Shown: one piece after another, positions 7,113 through 15,813 of the stretch
Numbering within the stretch: the stretch's first letter is position 1
Layout of the letters: the number at the start of each line of letters is the position of its first letter
Origin: Georgenia daeguensis
GTDB taxonomy: Bacteria > Actinomycetota > Actinomycetes > Actinomycetales > Actinomycetaceae
Direction: 5' to 3'
Length of the DNA stretch: 64,000 nt
Assembly (NCBI RefSeq): GCF_039537705.1
Contig: NZ_BAABBA010000018.1
Span: 25,092 to 89,091 of the forward strand
Notes under the pieces: model-generated
What the model was told of the DNA's origin: nothing
Seen by the model: the letters and a program-made list of their open reading frames with translations, nothing else
Database searches by the model: none
Program-made: the position numbers and the translations under genes

Positions 7113-8546
7113 ATGTCAGTGACGACCAGCGCCCGTGGCGCGGATCCCTCGTCCACCCCCACGAACATTCGTGACCCCTACAAGCTCGACCCGGCCGATG
7201 TGCTGGACCCGCCGCGCGGATGGCGCGCGAGCTGGAAGTTCTTCGGCCCCGGGTTCGTCACCAGCGCCGCCGTCGTCGGCTCGGGCGAGCTGATCACCGC
7301 CACCGCGCTCGGCGCCGAGGTCGGCTTCCTGCTGCTCTGGCTCGTCCTCGTCTCCACCTTCGTCAAGGTGGCCGTGCAGATCGAGCTCGCCCGCTGGTCC
7401 ATCTCCACCGGGAAGACCTCGATCACCGGCTACAACGACGTCCCGCCGAAGATCGCGGGCCGCAGCTGGATCTCGTACATCGGCCTGCTCATGATCATCC
7501 AGATCGTGATCGGCCAGGGCGGCGTGCTGGGCACCGGCGCCCTGGCGCTGAGCATGGTCATGCCGGTCGGAGGGGACCCGTTCTCCTTCGCCTCCATCGC
7601 CACCTGGGTGACGGTCATCGTCGTCATGGCCATCGCGTTGCACATGACGAACCGCTACGGCGTCGTCGAGAAGATCTCCACCGTGCTCGTTGCCCTGGTG
7701 ACCCTGCTCGTGATCGCGATGGTCGTGGGCATCCAGTTCACGCCGTTCGCGTGGTCCGGCACCGACATCGCCGAGGGCATGCAGTTCCAGATCCAGGCCG
7801 GGACCATGGGCATCGCTCTGGCCATGTTCGGCATGACCGGCGTGGGCGCCGGCGAGATCACGGCCTACACCTACTGGTGCGTCGAGAAGGGCTACGCCCG
7901 CTTCACCGGTCCCAACGACGGCTCGCAGGCGTGGGTGGACCGTGCCCGCGGCTGGATCTCCGTGATGAAGAAGGACGCGTTCCTCGCCTGGGTCATCTAC
8001 ACGATCTCCACCGCCGCCTTCTTCGTGCTGGGTGCCGCTGTGCTGCACCCGCAGGGGCTCGTGCCCGAGGGCAGCGAGGTGCTCGAGGTTCTCTCCCGCA
8101 TGTTCACCGACGTGGCGGGCGAGTGGACCAAGGTCATCTTCCTGCTCGGCGCGGCTGCGGCACTGATCAAGACCGTCCTGGCGAACGTGCCCGGTTTCGC
8201 CCGGCAGATCTCCAACACGCTCTCGCTGTTCGGCGCGTTCGACTGGAGCGACCTGCACGCCCGGAACAAGTGGCTGCGCGCCCTGCTCATCGCCCTTCCG
8301 ATCGTCTGGGGCGTGTTCTACCTCTTCGTCCAGTCGCCCGTCGCGATGATCGTCATCGCCGGCATCGGCAACGCCCTGTTCCTCATCGCGATCGTCGTGG
8401 CCGTCTGGTACCTGAGCCGGACCCAGACGGACGACCGCGTCAAGGACGGCTCGGTCTTCACCCTCTACCTGGTGATCTCCTCGATCGCCGTGTTCGCCGT
8501 CGGCCTGCTGTCCCTGCTCGACATGATGGGGGTCTCCGTAGCCTGA
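7113..8546 (+). CDS. Nramp-family transporter with non-canonical metal-site motifs
   Basis: A 477-residue, about 11-TM protein of the Nramp (SLC11) fold family, which normally imports Mn2+/Fe2+ with protons. TM1 reads FFGPGFVTSAAVVGSGELIT, aligning with the Nramp TM1, but the canonical DPGN metal-binding motif is absent and GSGE stands there. The TM6 region reads MFGMTGVGAGEITAYTYWC in place of the usual MPHN/MPH motif. Loss of both motifs argues against a classical Mn/Fe transporter. The protein belongs with Nramp-related proteins of unknown substrate. A perfect 14-bp terminator hairpin follows it. Confidence 0.85.
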   Translation: MSVTTSARGADPSSTPTNIRDPYKLDPADVLDPPRGWRASWKFFGPGFVTSAAVVGSGELITATALGAEVGFLLLWLVLVSTFVKVAVQIELARWSISTGKTSITGYNDVPPKIAGRSWISYIGLLMIIQIVIGQGGVLGTGALALSMVMPVGGDPFSFASIATWVTVIVVMAIALHMTNRYGVVEKISTVLVALVTLLVIAMVVGIQFTPFAWSGTDIAEGMQFQIQAGTMGIALAMFGMTGVGAGEITAYTYWCVEKGYARFTGPNDGSQAWVDRARGWISVMKKDAFLAWVIYTISTAAFFVLGAAVLHPQGLVPEGSEVLEVLSRMFTDVAGEWTKVIFLLGAAAALIKTVLANVPGFARQISNTLSLFGAFDWSDLHARNKWLRALLIALPIVWGVFYLFVQSPVAMIVIAGIGNALFLIAIVVAVWYLSRTQTDDRVKDGSVFTLYLVISSIAVFAVGLLSLLDMMGVSVA

Positions 8547-8560
8547 CGGGCCTCCGGGAA

Positions 8561-8595
8561 GGGGCCGGGCCGGCAGCCGCCGGCCCGGCCCCTTT
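8561..8595. terminator. Bidirectional terminator hairpin
   Basis: A perfect 14-bp stem (GGGGCCGGGCCGGC, loop AGCC, then the complement) is followed by TTT. It lies between the convergent Nramp-like and GntR genes and can serve both. Confidence 0.9.
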
Positions 8596-8601
8596 CTGGC
8601 G

Positions 8602-9306
8602 TCAGCCCACCGCCGGCTGGATGACCTCCTGCTCGACGACGTCCACGATGGCGGCGGCGAGGCGCTCGGCGCGCTGGACGTCGCCGTCGGCCAGCGCGTC
8701 GGCCAGGGCGACGTGGTTGTCGAGGTTCTCGTCGGCCGGGAGGGCGGGGGTCATACCCAGCTCGTTGCGGCCCCGGAGGATGGCGCTGATCGTCCCCTCC
8801 AGGGCGGCGAGCATCTCGTTGCCGCTGGCCGCGAGGAGTGCCGCGTGGAAGCGGATGTCGGCGGCGAGGAACTCCTGGGAGTCCCCCTTCCCCGCCCGCC
8901 CCAGCTCCTTCATCTCCGCGGCGGACCGGCGCAGCTCCTGGATCTGCTGCCAGGTCACGCGCTGGGCGGCGTAGCGCGCCGCGGTCGGCTCGATCCCCCG
9001 GCGCAGCTCGGTGAGCGTCCTGAGCTGGAAGGCCTTGCCGGAGCTGTCCAGACGCCAGCGGATCACCTCGGGCGCGAGCAGGTTCCACTCGGACGGCTCG
9101 GTCACGACGATGCCCACCTTGGTGCTCGAGCGGAGCAGGCGGAGGTTCTCCAGCACGCGGACAACCTCGCGCGCGACCGAGCGCGAGATGCCGTACCGCG
9201 CCTCGAGCTCGGCGACGGTCGTGTGGTGGCCCGGCGGGAAGACACCGGTGACGATGGAGTGACCGAACTCCTCGAGCACCTTCTGGTAGAGATTCCTGCC
9301 CGACAT
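8602..9306 (-). CDS. GntR-family regulator, FadR/FCD subfamily
   Basis: A 234-residue regulator. The N-terminal winged helix (residues about 8-65) contains TTVAELEARYGISRSVAREVVRVLENLRLL, and the C-terminal all-helical FCD domain carries AADIRFHAALLAASGN and DNHVALADALADGD, the Asp/His positions that bind a metal in FCD proteins. ATG 9306 was chosen over the adjacent GTG 9309 because GAGGG sits 7 nt upstream. FCD regulators usually sense sugar acids, lactate or other carboxylates. No matching enzyme genes adjoin, so the target is unclear; the convergent Nramp-like gene is one candidate only by position. Confidence 0.88.
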   Translation of the reverse strand: MSGRNLYQKVLEEFGHSIVTGVFPPGHHTTVAELEARYGISRSVAREVVRVLENLRLLRSSTKVGIVVTEPSEWNLLAPEVIRWRLDSSGKAFQLRTLTELRRGIEPTAARYAAQRVTWQQIQELRRSAAEMKELGRAGKGDSQEFLAADIRFHAALLAASGNEMLAALEGTISAILRGRNELGMTPALPADENLDNHVALADALADGDVQRAERLAAAIVDVVEQEVIQPAVG

Positions 9307-9362
9307 CACGTCACCCTCGTCGCTGGCTCGAGTTCTGCGGCCGACGATAGCGCACCGCCGCG

Positions 9363-9399
9363 CACCTTATTGTTGTGCTTATTCCTGCTCTTTAAGGTG
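9363..9399. promoter_or_regulatory. Inverted repeat upstream of the GntR gene
   Basis: CACCTTA at 9363-9369 and its exact complement TAAGGTG at 9393-9399 flank an AT-richer 23 bp about 60-90 bp upstream of the regulator start. This may be a two-site operator or promoter region for autoregulation. Confidence 0.35.
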
Positions 9400-9444
9400 A
9401 GAGCGGGCTCAGCGTGCTGAGCGGGGGCCGCCAGACGGCACGAC

Positions 9445-9475
9445 CGAGGTCCCGGTCGTCACGGCCGGGACCTCG
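9445..9475. terminator. Hairpin terminator after the ABC-2 exporter operon
   Basis: An 11-bp perfect stem (CGAGGTCCCGG and its complement) encloses a 9-nt loop. It lies 37 bp past the minus-strand permease stop and would end that operon. No clear U-run on the minus side. Confidence 0.6.
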
Positions 9476-9511
9476 ATCTTGCGGAGCAGCCAGCTCGCTG
9501 CTGGCGCCCCG

Positions 9512-10438
9512 TCAGGCGTCGCGGCGGCGCAGGCTGACCGCGCCCGCCGCGAGGGCGGCTGCGGCCCAGGCGCCGACGACGGCCACGCCCTGCCAGGCGG
9601 TGAGCACCTCGTTGGTGCCGAACATCCCGCTGAGGCCGAGGAAGGACACTGCGGCGGGAAGCGGCAGCAGGGCGACGAGGTCCTGGACCCAATCGATCTG
9701 GACGAACTGGAGCACGCCCGGCAGCAGCAGGAGCAGGCCGAGGACGGTGGTGATCGTGCCGGCCGTGTGGCGCAGCACCGCCCCGAGGCCCAGGGCGATG
9801 AACGCAGCCGCCATGAAGAAGAACGTCATGCCGCCGAACGCCTGCCACGTGAGGGAGTCGCCCAGGGACGGCACGAGGTCGTAGTCGGCGAGGAAGGGGC
9901 GCGAGACCAGGTAGGCACCGACGATGCTGACGGCGCTGACCACGACGGTCAGCACGACGAGCGCGAGGGCCTTGGCCGCGAGGACGGGCAGGCGGCTCGG
10001 CACGGCGGCGAGGGTGGAGCGGATCATCCCGGTGGAGTACTCGCCGGTCATGAGGAGCGCGCCGAGCACCGCGATCGTGACGGTGCCGAACTGGTACCCG
10101 CCGATCACGAACTCGGCGCCGTGCAGCTGGACCCCCGCGGGCATGCCCTCGACGGTCATCACGTCGAGCGAGGAGGACATCGCGAGCGCGAGGAGGGTCA
10201 TCACGGCGACGGTGATGCCCATCGTCCACCAGGTGGAGCGCAGGGAGAGGAGCTTGATCCACTCGCCCTTCATCACGCCGAGGAAACCGAGGCGGGCGTC
10301 GCCGACGGAGTCGGCGACGGCGGACCCGTCGGGGCCGGGCCCGGTCGTCGTCGTGGAGTCGGGGCGGGCGGCGGACGGGGCGACGGCGGACGCTCCGGCC
10401 CCAGGGCCGGCGGGCGGGGTCGTGGTGGTGGTGCTCAT
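9512..10438 (-). CDS. ABC-2 type exporter permease
   Basis: A 308-residue membrane protein with a disordered Thr/Pro/Ala-rich N-terminus of about 50 residues. A typical ABC-2 permease core follows: the coupling-helix segment GEWIKLLSLRSTWWTMGITV, six hydrophobic helices, and the MTGEYSTGMIRSTLAAVPSR motif. ATG 10438 overlaps the stop of the ATPase gene (ATGA), so this is a two-gene exporter. Likely roles are drug, peptide or antibiotic self-protection export of the DrrB/YhgE-like kind; the substrate cannot be told from sequence. Confidence 0.9.
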   Translation of the reverse strand: MSTTTTTPPAGPGAGASAVAPSAARPDSTTTTGPGPDGSAVADSVGDARLGFLGVMKGEWIKLLSLRSTWWTMGITVAVMTLLALAMSSSLDVMTVEGMPAGVQLHGAEFVIGGYQFGTVTIAVLGALLMTGEYSTGMIRSTLAAVPSRLPVLAAKALALVVLTVVVSAVSIVGAYLVSRPFLADYDLVPSLGDSLTWQAFGGMTFFFMAAAFIALGLGAVLRHTAGTITTVLGLLLLLPGVLQFVQIDWVQDLVALLPLPAAVSFLGLSGMFGTNEVLTAWQGVAVVGAWAAAALAAGAVSLRRRDA

Positions 10439-11367
10439 CGGGCGGCCTCCATGGCCTCGTGGGTGGTCTCGGAGCGGTACTCGACGGCGTCCTGGGTGAG
10501 GGTCATGTAGGCCTCCTCCAGGCTCGCCCGCTGGACCGTGAGCTCGTGCAGGACGATGCCGTGGCGGGCCGCCGTCTCGCCGATCTGCTCGGCGGCGGAG
10601 TCGTGAACGGCGAACGCGCCGTCGCCGGCCGGCTCGACGGTGGCGCCGGCGGACCGCAGGAGCGGCACGAGCTCGGCGGCCTGCGGCGAACGCACCCTGA
10701 CGACGGCACCGGTGGCGGCGTCGATGACGTCCTGGACGGCACCGGCCGTGATGATCCGCCCACGGCCGATGACGAGGAGCTGGTCGGCCGTCTGCGCCAT
10801 CTCGGACATCAGGTGGGAGGAGAGGAAGACGGTGCGGCCCTCGGCCGCGAGCTGCCGGGTGAGGTGGCGGACCCACTGCACGCCCTCGGGGTCGAGGCCG
10901 TTGACCGGCTCGTCGAGGATCAGCGTGCGCGGGTCGCCGAGCAGGGCGGAGGCGATGCCGAGCCGCTGGCCCATTCCCAGCGAGAACCCGCCGACCCGCT
11001 TGCCCGCCACCCCGGCGAGGCCGGTCATCTCGATGACCTCGTCCACGCGCCTGGTGGGGATGCCGTGGGTGGCGGCCATGGTCCGCAGGTGCGACCGGGC
11101 GCTGCGACCGCTGTGCACGGCCTTGGCGTCCAGCAGCGCGCCGACCTCCCTCAGCGGCGAGCGGTGCTGCGCGTAGTGCTTGCCGTTGACCGTCACCGTG
11201 CCGGAGGTCGGCCGGTCGAGGCCGACGATCATGCGCATCGTGGTGGACTTCCCGGCGCCGTTGGGGCCGAGGAACCCGGTGACGGTGCCGGGCGGGATGG
11301 TGAAGCTGATGCTGTCGACGGCGGTCTTGCTGCCGTAGCGCTTGGTGAGGTTGTGTGCCTCGATCAT
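10435..11367 (-). CDS. ABC-2 exporter ATP-binding protein
   Basis: A 310-residue ABC ATPase. It has Walker A GPNGAGKST near residue 37, a degenerate signature GFSLGMGQRLGIA, Walker B LILDEPVNGLDP and the H-loop SSH. A DrrA/CcmA-like C-terminal extension of about 90 residues follows, ending in EEAYMTLTQDAVEYRS. I chose ATG 11367 (MIEAHNLTKRYG), which begins exactly at the domain. It is transcribed first in the operon with the permease at 9512-10438. Confidence 0.93.
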   Translation of the reverse strand: MIEAHNLTKRYGSKTAVDSISFTIPPGTVTGFLGPNGAGKSTTMRMIVGLDRPTSGTVTVNGKHYAQHRSPLREVGALLDAKAVHSGRSARSHLRTMAATHGIPTRRVDEVIEMTGLAGVAGKRVGGFSLGMGQRLGIASALLGDPRTLILDEPVNGLDPEGVQWVRHLTRQLAAEGRTVFLSSHLMSEMAQTADQLLVIGRGRIITAGAVQDVIDAATGAVVRVRSPQAAELVPLLRSAGATVEPAGDGAFAVHDSAAEQIGETAARHGIVLHELTVQRASLEEAYMTLTQDAVEYRSETTHEAMEAAR

Positions 11368-11481
11368 GGTTGCCCTCAGGTCGGTCCGCCCCGGGCGATC
11401 GGCCGTGGGCCGCCCGCCGGGGATGTCACGACGAGTCAACCGATTCGGCCGAACCGGCGGATCCGGGACGGGCCCTGACCG

Positions 11482-11525
11482 GACCCTGGAACCGGCACGG
11501 CCCGACCCTGGTTCCTCTCAGGGTC
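11482..11525. other. Strong hairpin in a divergent intergenic region
   Basis: GACCCTGGAACC at 11482-11493 pairs with GGTTCC (11510-11515) and AGGGTC (11520-11525), leaving a TCTC bulge. The 11368-11722 gap separates the ABC exporter from the next gene and shows no coding potential. The hairpin is not downstream of any gene, so it is not an obvious terminator. Confidence 0.4.
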
Positions 11526-11722
11526 GAACCTCGCCTGTGAGTTGCGCCACCGCGCCCCGCAGACGCGCGCATCCCCGGGGCCCGGACCTCACGGGATGCC
11601 GGAGGGCGAGTTTATGGCCGGATCGCGCCGAAAACTCGGGGTCGAAACCAGTGACGGGGGCTAGTAGCGTTCCGCTCAGAACCCTAAGGCTCTCCTCGCC
11701 ACACCTTCGGAAGGACCTTCCC

Positions 11723-11986
11723 GTGACCGTCACCGCGCTCGCCCCTGCCTGGGCCGACCCGACCCAGATCACCGACCCGGCGGACAAGGCCGCGCACATG
11801 CGCCGTTCCCCCATCGTCGTCACCCGGGTCGGCGCCGGAGAGCTCCGTACGGTCATCGTCGACGACGGCAACGGCCCGCGCCTGCACCTCGAGGCCCGCA
11901 CCGAGGACGGCCTCGACGTCGAGCAGGCGGCCGCGCTGGTCGAGGCGCTCGCGGCCCAGGTCGAGGTGCTCCGCGCCGCGCGTTAG
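11723..11986 (+). CDS. Small acidic conserved-looking protein of unknown function
   Basis: An 87-residue protein with GTG start at 11723 and GGAAGGA 8-14 nt upstream. It has no membrane segment or signal peptide. The central part (SPIVVTRVGAGELRTVIVDDGNGPRLHLEAR) looks like a small beta-sheet, and the C-terminus (LDVEQAAALVEALAAQVEVLRAAR) like an amphipathic helix. No family recognised. A perfect 19-bp terminator directly after the stop supports a real transcription unit. Confidence 0.65.
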   Translation: MTVTALAPAWADPTQITDPADKAAHMRRSPIVVTRVGAGELRTVIVDDGNGPRLHLEARTEDGLDVEQAAALVEALAAQVEVLRAAR

Positions 11987-12008
11987 GCACTGAGCACGGG
12001 CTGACATG

Positions 12009-12050
12009 AAGAACCCGACGGCGGCACGGAAGTGCCGCCGTCGGGTTCTT
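12009..12050. terminator. Bidirectional intrinsic terminator
   Basis: A perfect 19-bp stem (AAGAACCCGACGGCGGCAC and its complement) with loop GGAA. The AA/TT ends supply short U-runs in both directions, as expected between convergent genes. Confidence 0.92.
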
Positions 12051-12099
12051 GTGCGGGAGCCGGGGCGCCGTCGCCGACGCCCCGGGCGTTCCGGCAGGA

Positions 12100-12687
12100 T
12101 CAGGCGTTGGCGCCGACCGGGGCGAAGTCGCCCGCGCGCACGGCCTCCATGGCCTTGGTCCAGGAGACGAGCTGGTCCAGCATGGGCTCGACCGAGGCGG
12201 TCGCCGGCTCGGTCGGGGTGAAGACTGAGAAGTTCTCGAAGTCGGTGAACAGGGACATCAGCACGGCGTTGCGCACGTGCGCGACCTGCATCTCGGAGAG
12301 GATGCCGCGCAGGTGCTCGACGGCGCGGGCGCCACCGGCGGAGCCGTAGGAGACGAAGCCCGCGGCCTTGTTGTTCACCTCGGCGGCCAGGTAGTCCAGC
12401 GCGTTCTTCAGGGCGCCGGTGATGGAGTGGTTGTACTCGGAGACGACGAAGACGAAGCCGTCGAACTCGGCCATCTTCGCGGACCAGGCCTGGCCCTCGG
12501 CGGAGGCTGCGGGGCCCCACGACGGCGGCGTGGCCTCGGCCCAGACCGGCAGGTTGAAGTCGGCGATGTCCACGATCTCGAACTCGGCGTCCTGGCGCTG
12601 GTCCGCGATGGACTTGACCCAGTTGGCGACGTTCAGGCTCTGACGGCCGGGGCGGATGCTGCCGGTGACGATGGCGATCTTGGTCAT
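12100..12687 (-). CDS. NADPH-dependent FMN reductase (azoreductase-like)
   Basis: A 195-residue flavodoxin-like reductase. The FMN phosphate-binding loop is TGSIRPGRQS near the N-terminus, and the flavin-ring segment VSEYNHSITGALKNALDYL lies near 75-93, both typical of the NADPH-dependent FMN reductase family. Such enzymes reduce FMN, quinones, azo dyes or chromate with NAD(P)H. ATG 12687 has AGGAGAG upstream. A perfect 14-bp palindrome lies about 50 bp upstream, in the likely promoter. Confidence 0.9.
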   Translation of the reverse strand: MTKIAIVTGSIRPGRQSLNVANWVKSIADQRQDAEFEIVDIADFNLPVWAEATPPSWGPAASAEGQAWSAKMAEFDGFVFVVSEYNHSITGALKNALDYLAAEVNNKAAGFVSYGSAGGARAVEHLRGILSEMQVAHVRNAVLMSLFTDFENFSVFTPTEPATASVEPMLDQLVSWTKAMEAVRAGDFAPVGANA

Positions 12688-12737
12688 GACTCTCCTGTGG
12701 TTCGTGGCGTTCCGATAAGGACTCGCGCCCTTCGCTC

Positions 12738-12751
12738 CATGCAACTGCATG
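12738..12751. promoter_or_regulatory. Palindromic operator candidate upstream of FMN reductase
   Basis: CATGCAACTGCATG, with perfect 6-bp arms around AC, is located 51-64 bp upstream of the reductase start. It could bind a redox-sensing regulator; none is encoded next to it. Confidence 0.45.
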
Positions 12752-12926
12752 AATCTTCAATCTCTTCCGTCACCGACGGTGGCGTCGGTCACAGGGCCAC
12801 CGACTCTGCTGCCCGCGTGGCTGCCGCTCGGACTGACCTAGACAGATGGCCGGCAGCCGCTGGCGGCGGCCCTGCAGCGCTCGACGCCCCGGTGATCCGC
12901 GGCGAGGTTCTCCGCCGCTCGGCGCC

Positions 12927-13919
12927 CTAGCGGGCGCGGGGCTTGAGCCGCACCTGCGGCAGCTCGGGGGCGGGCAGGGGTGCGCCGTCGTACCCGGTGA
13001 CGCGACCGAACCGAGCGACCCCCTCGGGCTCGCCGGCGATCGCCGCCTGCCACTGCGCCCGGGCGGTGAGGACCTCCTCGTGGGTGCGGGTGACGAAGTT
13101 CCACCACATCAGCACCTGCTCGCCGAACGGGACGCCGCCCATGAGCACCGCCCGCACCGGGGCCTCGCCAGCCTCCAGGAGGATCTCGCCCGGCCCCGGC
13201 GCGAGGTAGGCCAGCCACGCCTCCGGCACGGCGGTGCCGTCGACGGTGAGGTCGCCGCCGTCGAGCAGGATGCCGTGCTCGAACGCCCCGTCCACCGGCA
13301 GGCGCACGCGCGCGCCCGCGGGGATGTCGAGCTGCGCGGCGACCAGCGGCGAGTACGCCCGCGCCGGCGACGTCACGCCGCCGAGGGTGCCCATGAACAC
13401 CTGCACGCGGGCGCCGTCGATATCGAACACCGGCACGTCGGCGACGTGCTCGAAGGCGCGCTCGCCCGCGCGGTCGGCGTCCGGCAGGGCGGTCCAGAGC
13501 TGGACGCCGTGGAGGCGTCCCTGCGCCGGGAACCGCCTGAGGGTGCCCTCCTCGGAGTGGCAGATCCCGTTCCCGGCGGTCATGAGGTTGAGCTGGCCGG
13601 GCTGGATGGTCTGGACCGAACCGAGCGCGTCCTGGTGGAGCACCTGCCCCTCGAAGAGCCAGGTGACCGTCTGGAGCCCCGCGTGCGGGTGCGGGGGCAC
13701 GTCCATGCCGCCGGAGGCGGAGATGTCGTCGGGCCCGTAGTGGTCGGCGAAGCAGAACGCGCCGATCAGCGAGCGTTGCTTCGAGGGCAGCGTGCGCCGC
13801 ACCGTCATCGCGCGCGGCCCGCCGAGGGGGACGTCGCGCGGCTCGATCAGCTCGACGGCGGAGGTGCCGGGGCCGGTGAGGCACACCTGCTCCTGCGGCC
13901 GGGTCTCGAGGTTCGTCAT
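12927..13919 (-). CDS. Pirin family protein
   Basis: A 330-residue bicupin. The N-terminal cupin holds the pirin metal site: the HPHAGLQTVTW segment (His-His) and GNGICHSEE (His and Glu). Some bacterial pirins act as quercetin dioxygenases and others modulate enzymes. The C-terminal cupin ends with the usual FGEQVLMWWNFVTRTHEEV motif. Start ATG 13919 (MTNLETRP) gives the normal family length. A very long open frame continues upstream on this strand, but it is antisense to the sugar dehydrogenase and not real. Confidence 0.92.
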   Translation of the reverse strand: MTNLETRPQEQVCLTGPGTSAVELIEPRDVPLGGPRAMTVRRTLPSKQRSLIGAFCFADHYGPDDISASGGMDVPPHPHAGLQTVTWLFEGQVLHQDALGSVQTIQPGQLNLMTAGNGICHSEEGTLRRFPAQGRLHGVQLWTALPDADRAGERAFEHVADVPVFDIDGARVQVFMGTLGGVTSPARAYSPLVAAQLDIPAGARVRLPVDGAFEHGILLDGGDLTVDGTAVPEAWLAYLAPGPGEILLEAGEAPVRAVLMGGVPFGEQVLMWWNFVTRTHEEVLTARAQWQAAIAGEPEGVARFGRVTGYDGAPLPAPELPQVRLKPRAR

Positions 13920-14225
13920 GACGCCAGCGTAGGTGTCCCCGGGCTGCGGGTGGCGGCCCGCCGAGGTGACGTCCACCGGACCGGCCCCGGCCCGTAGCGG
14001 GCGCGCCGGAGGCGGACGTAGGGTCGCACCGGCGACCCGCTTCCCCAGGACCATGACGTCCCGCCCCAGTACCGGTCGCCCACCCATGGCCCTGCCGCAG
14101 TCGCTGCCGGCGCCCACGGTGCCGCAGCCCGTGACGACGCCAGCCGCCCGCTCCGCCGTCGCCGAGCCCGACATCCCCCATGACCCCGGGTCGGGGGCAG
14201 CGCCCCGCCCGGGCGGAGACAGACG

Positions 14226-15674
14226 ATGAAGACTGCTCCGGCGGCGCTCGGCGCCGCCCTTCTGCTCATGACCTCCACCGCCGCCGCGGCGCACTCCCGC
14301 GGCGACGACGACGGCGGCCCCCCGGCCATCGAGGACGACTTCACCCGCGAGGTGCTCACCACCGGCCTGTCCGACCCGTTCGAGGTGATCTACGGGCCCG
14401 ACGACATGCTGTGGGTCACCGAGCGGACCAGCGGCGAGGTCAGCCGCGTCGACCCCGAGACCGGCGAGACGTCCCTCGCCCTGACCGTCCCCGACGTGCT
14501 GGCCACGCCGGGCGAGCAGGACGGCCTGCTCGGCATGGTGCTGCACCCCGACCTGCTCGAGAAGAACCGCGACCAGTACGTTTTCCTCTCCTACACCTAC
14601 GACGGCGAGGGCACCCCGCCCGAGGACGAGACCATCGACCGCCGCCAGCGCATCGCCCGCTACACCTGGGATGCCGAGGACGAGGTCCTCGACCCCGACT
14701 CCGAGACGGTCCTCATCGACGGCCTCTACGCCAGCGACGACCACAACTCCGGCCGCATGATCCTCGCCCCGGACGGCAAGCTGCTCTACACGATCGGCGA
14801 CCGCGGCAACCTCCAGGACCTCAACGCCTGCAAGGTCAACCGGGCCCAGCGCCTGCCCACCCAGGACGAGGTCGACGACGAGAACTGGATCGCCTACCAG
14901 GGCAAGTCCCTGCGCCTGAACCAGGACGGCACCATCCCGCGGGACAACCCGCGCATCGACGGCGTGCGCAGCCACGTCTTCAGCTACGGCCACCGCAACC
15001 CCCAGGGCCTCAGCCTCGGGCCGGACGACGAGGTCTACTCCTCCGAGCAGGGCCCCAAGAGCGACGACGAGCTCAACCTCATCGTCGCCGGCGGCAACTA
15101 CGGCTGGCCGTACGTGGCCGGCTACCAGGACGACCAGGCCTACGTCTTCGGCAACTGGGCCGCCTGGGAGGGCTGCACCCCCGAGCAGTACAACGCCTTC
15201 GACATACCCGGTACCGTCCCGCAGATGCAGGAGTCGGAGTTCTACTCCCCCGACTTCCAGCCGCCGCTGCGCACCTTCTTCACCGTGCCCACGGGCCATG
15301 ACTTCAGCGGCGAGGCCTGCGAGCCCTCCGGGCTGTTCTTCATCTGCTACCCCACCGTCGCGCCGTCGAGCCTGGAGTTCTACGACGACGACGCCATCCC
15401 CGGCTGGGAGAACTCCTTCCTCATGCCGACCCTCAAGCACGGCACGCTGTACCGCCTGCCCGTCCTCGACGACGACGGCGTGCGCATCGACGGCCCGCTC
15501 CCGCTGTTCGAGAGCGTCAACCGCTACCGCGACACCGCCGTCTCCCCCGACGGCCGCACCATCTTCGTGGCCACCGACAGCAGCGGCCTGGCCCGCGGCA
15601 CCAACGGCGACGCCACCACCGAGCTCGAGAACCCCGGCTCCATCCTCACCTTCACCTACACCGGCACCGACTGA
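14226..15674 (+). CDS. Secreted PQQ-dependent sugar dehydrogenase-like protein
   Basis: A 482-residue exported protein. A signal peptide (MKTAPAALGAALLLMTSTAAAAHS) is followed by a six-bladed propeller of the glucose/sorbosone dehydrogenase (soluble GDH) family. Visible marks are GEQDGLLGMVLHPD, KLLYTIGDRGNLQ, the characteristic GHRNPQGLS, and GPKSDDELNLIVAGGNYGWPYVAGYQ. Family members oxidise aldoses with PQQ at the cell surface. No PQQ biosynthesis genes are in the window. RBS GGAG precedes ATG 14226. A GC-rich hairpin follows the gene. Confidence 0.9.
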   Translation: MKTAPAALGAALLLMTSTAAAAHSRGDDDGGPPAIEDDFTREVLTTGLSDPFEVIYGPDDMLWVTERTSGEVSRVDPETGETSLALTVPDVLATPGEQDGLLGMVLHPDLLEKNRDQYVFLSYTYDGEGTPPEDETIDRRQRIARYTWDAEDEVLDPDSETVLIDGLYASDDHNSGRMILAPDGKLLYTIGDRGNLQDLNACKVNRAQRLPTQDEVDDENWIAYQGKSLRLNQDGTIPRDNPRIDGVRSHVFSYGHRNPQGLSLGPDDEVYSSEQGPKSDDELNLIVAGGNYGWPYVAGYQDDQAYVFGNWAAWEGCTPEQYNAFDIPGTVPQMQESEFYSPDFQPPLRTFFTVPTGHDFSGEACEPSGLFFICYPTVAPSSLEFYDDDAIPGWENSFLMPTLKHGTLYRLPVLDDDGVRIDGPLPLFESVNRYRDTAVSPDGRTIFVATDSSGLARGTNGDATTELENPGSILTFTYTGTD

Positions 15675-15720
15675 GCGGCCCGGGGAACAGCGACGGCGGA
15701 CGCCCCGGCGCGCACAGAAG

Positions 15721-15754
15721 CGGCAGGCCGCGCCCGGACGGGGGCGGCCTGCCG
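15721..15754. terminator. Hairpin between convergent genes
   Basis: An 11-bp stem, CGGCAGGCCGC at 15721-15731 with its complement at 15744-15754, lies between the sugar dehydrogenase and the convergent dehydrogenase gene. There is no strong T-run. Confidence 0.5.
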
Positions 15755-15813
15755 TGCTCGATGCATCGCGCGGAGGCACGAAGCGCTGGGGCGCCGATCT
15801 CCGCGTCGCGGGG

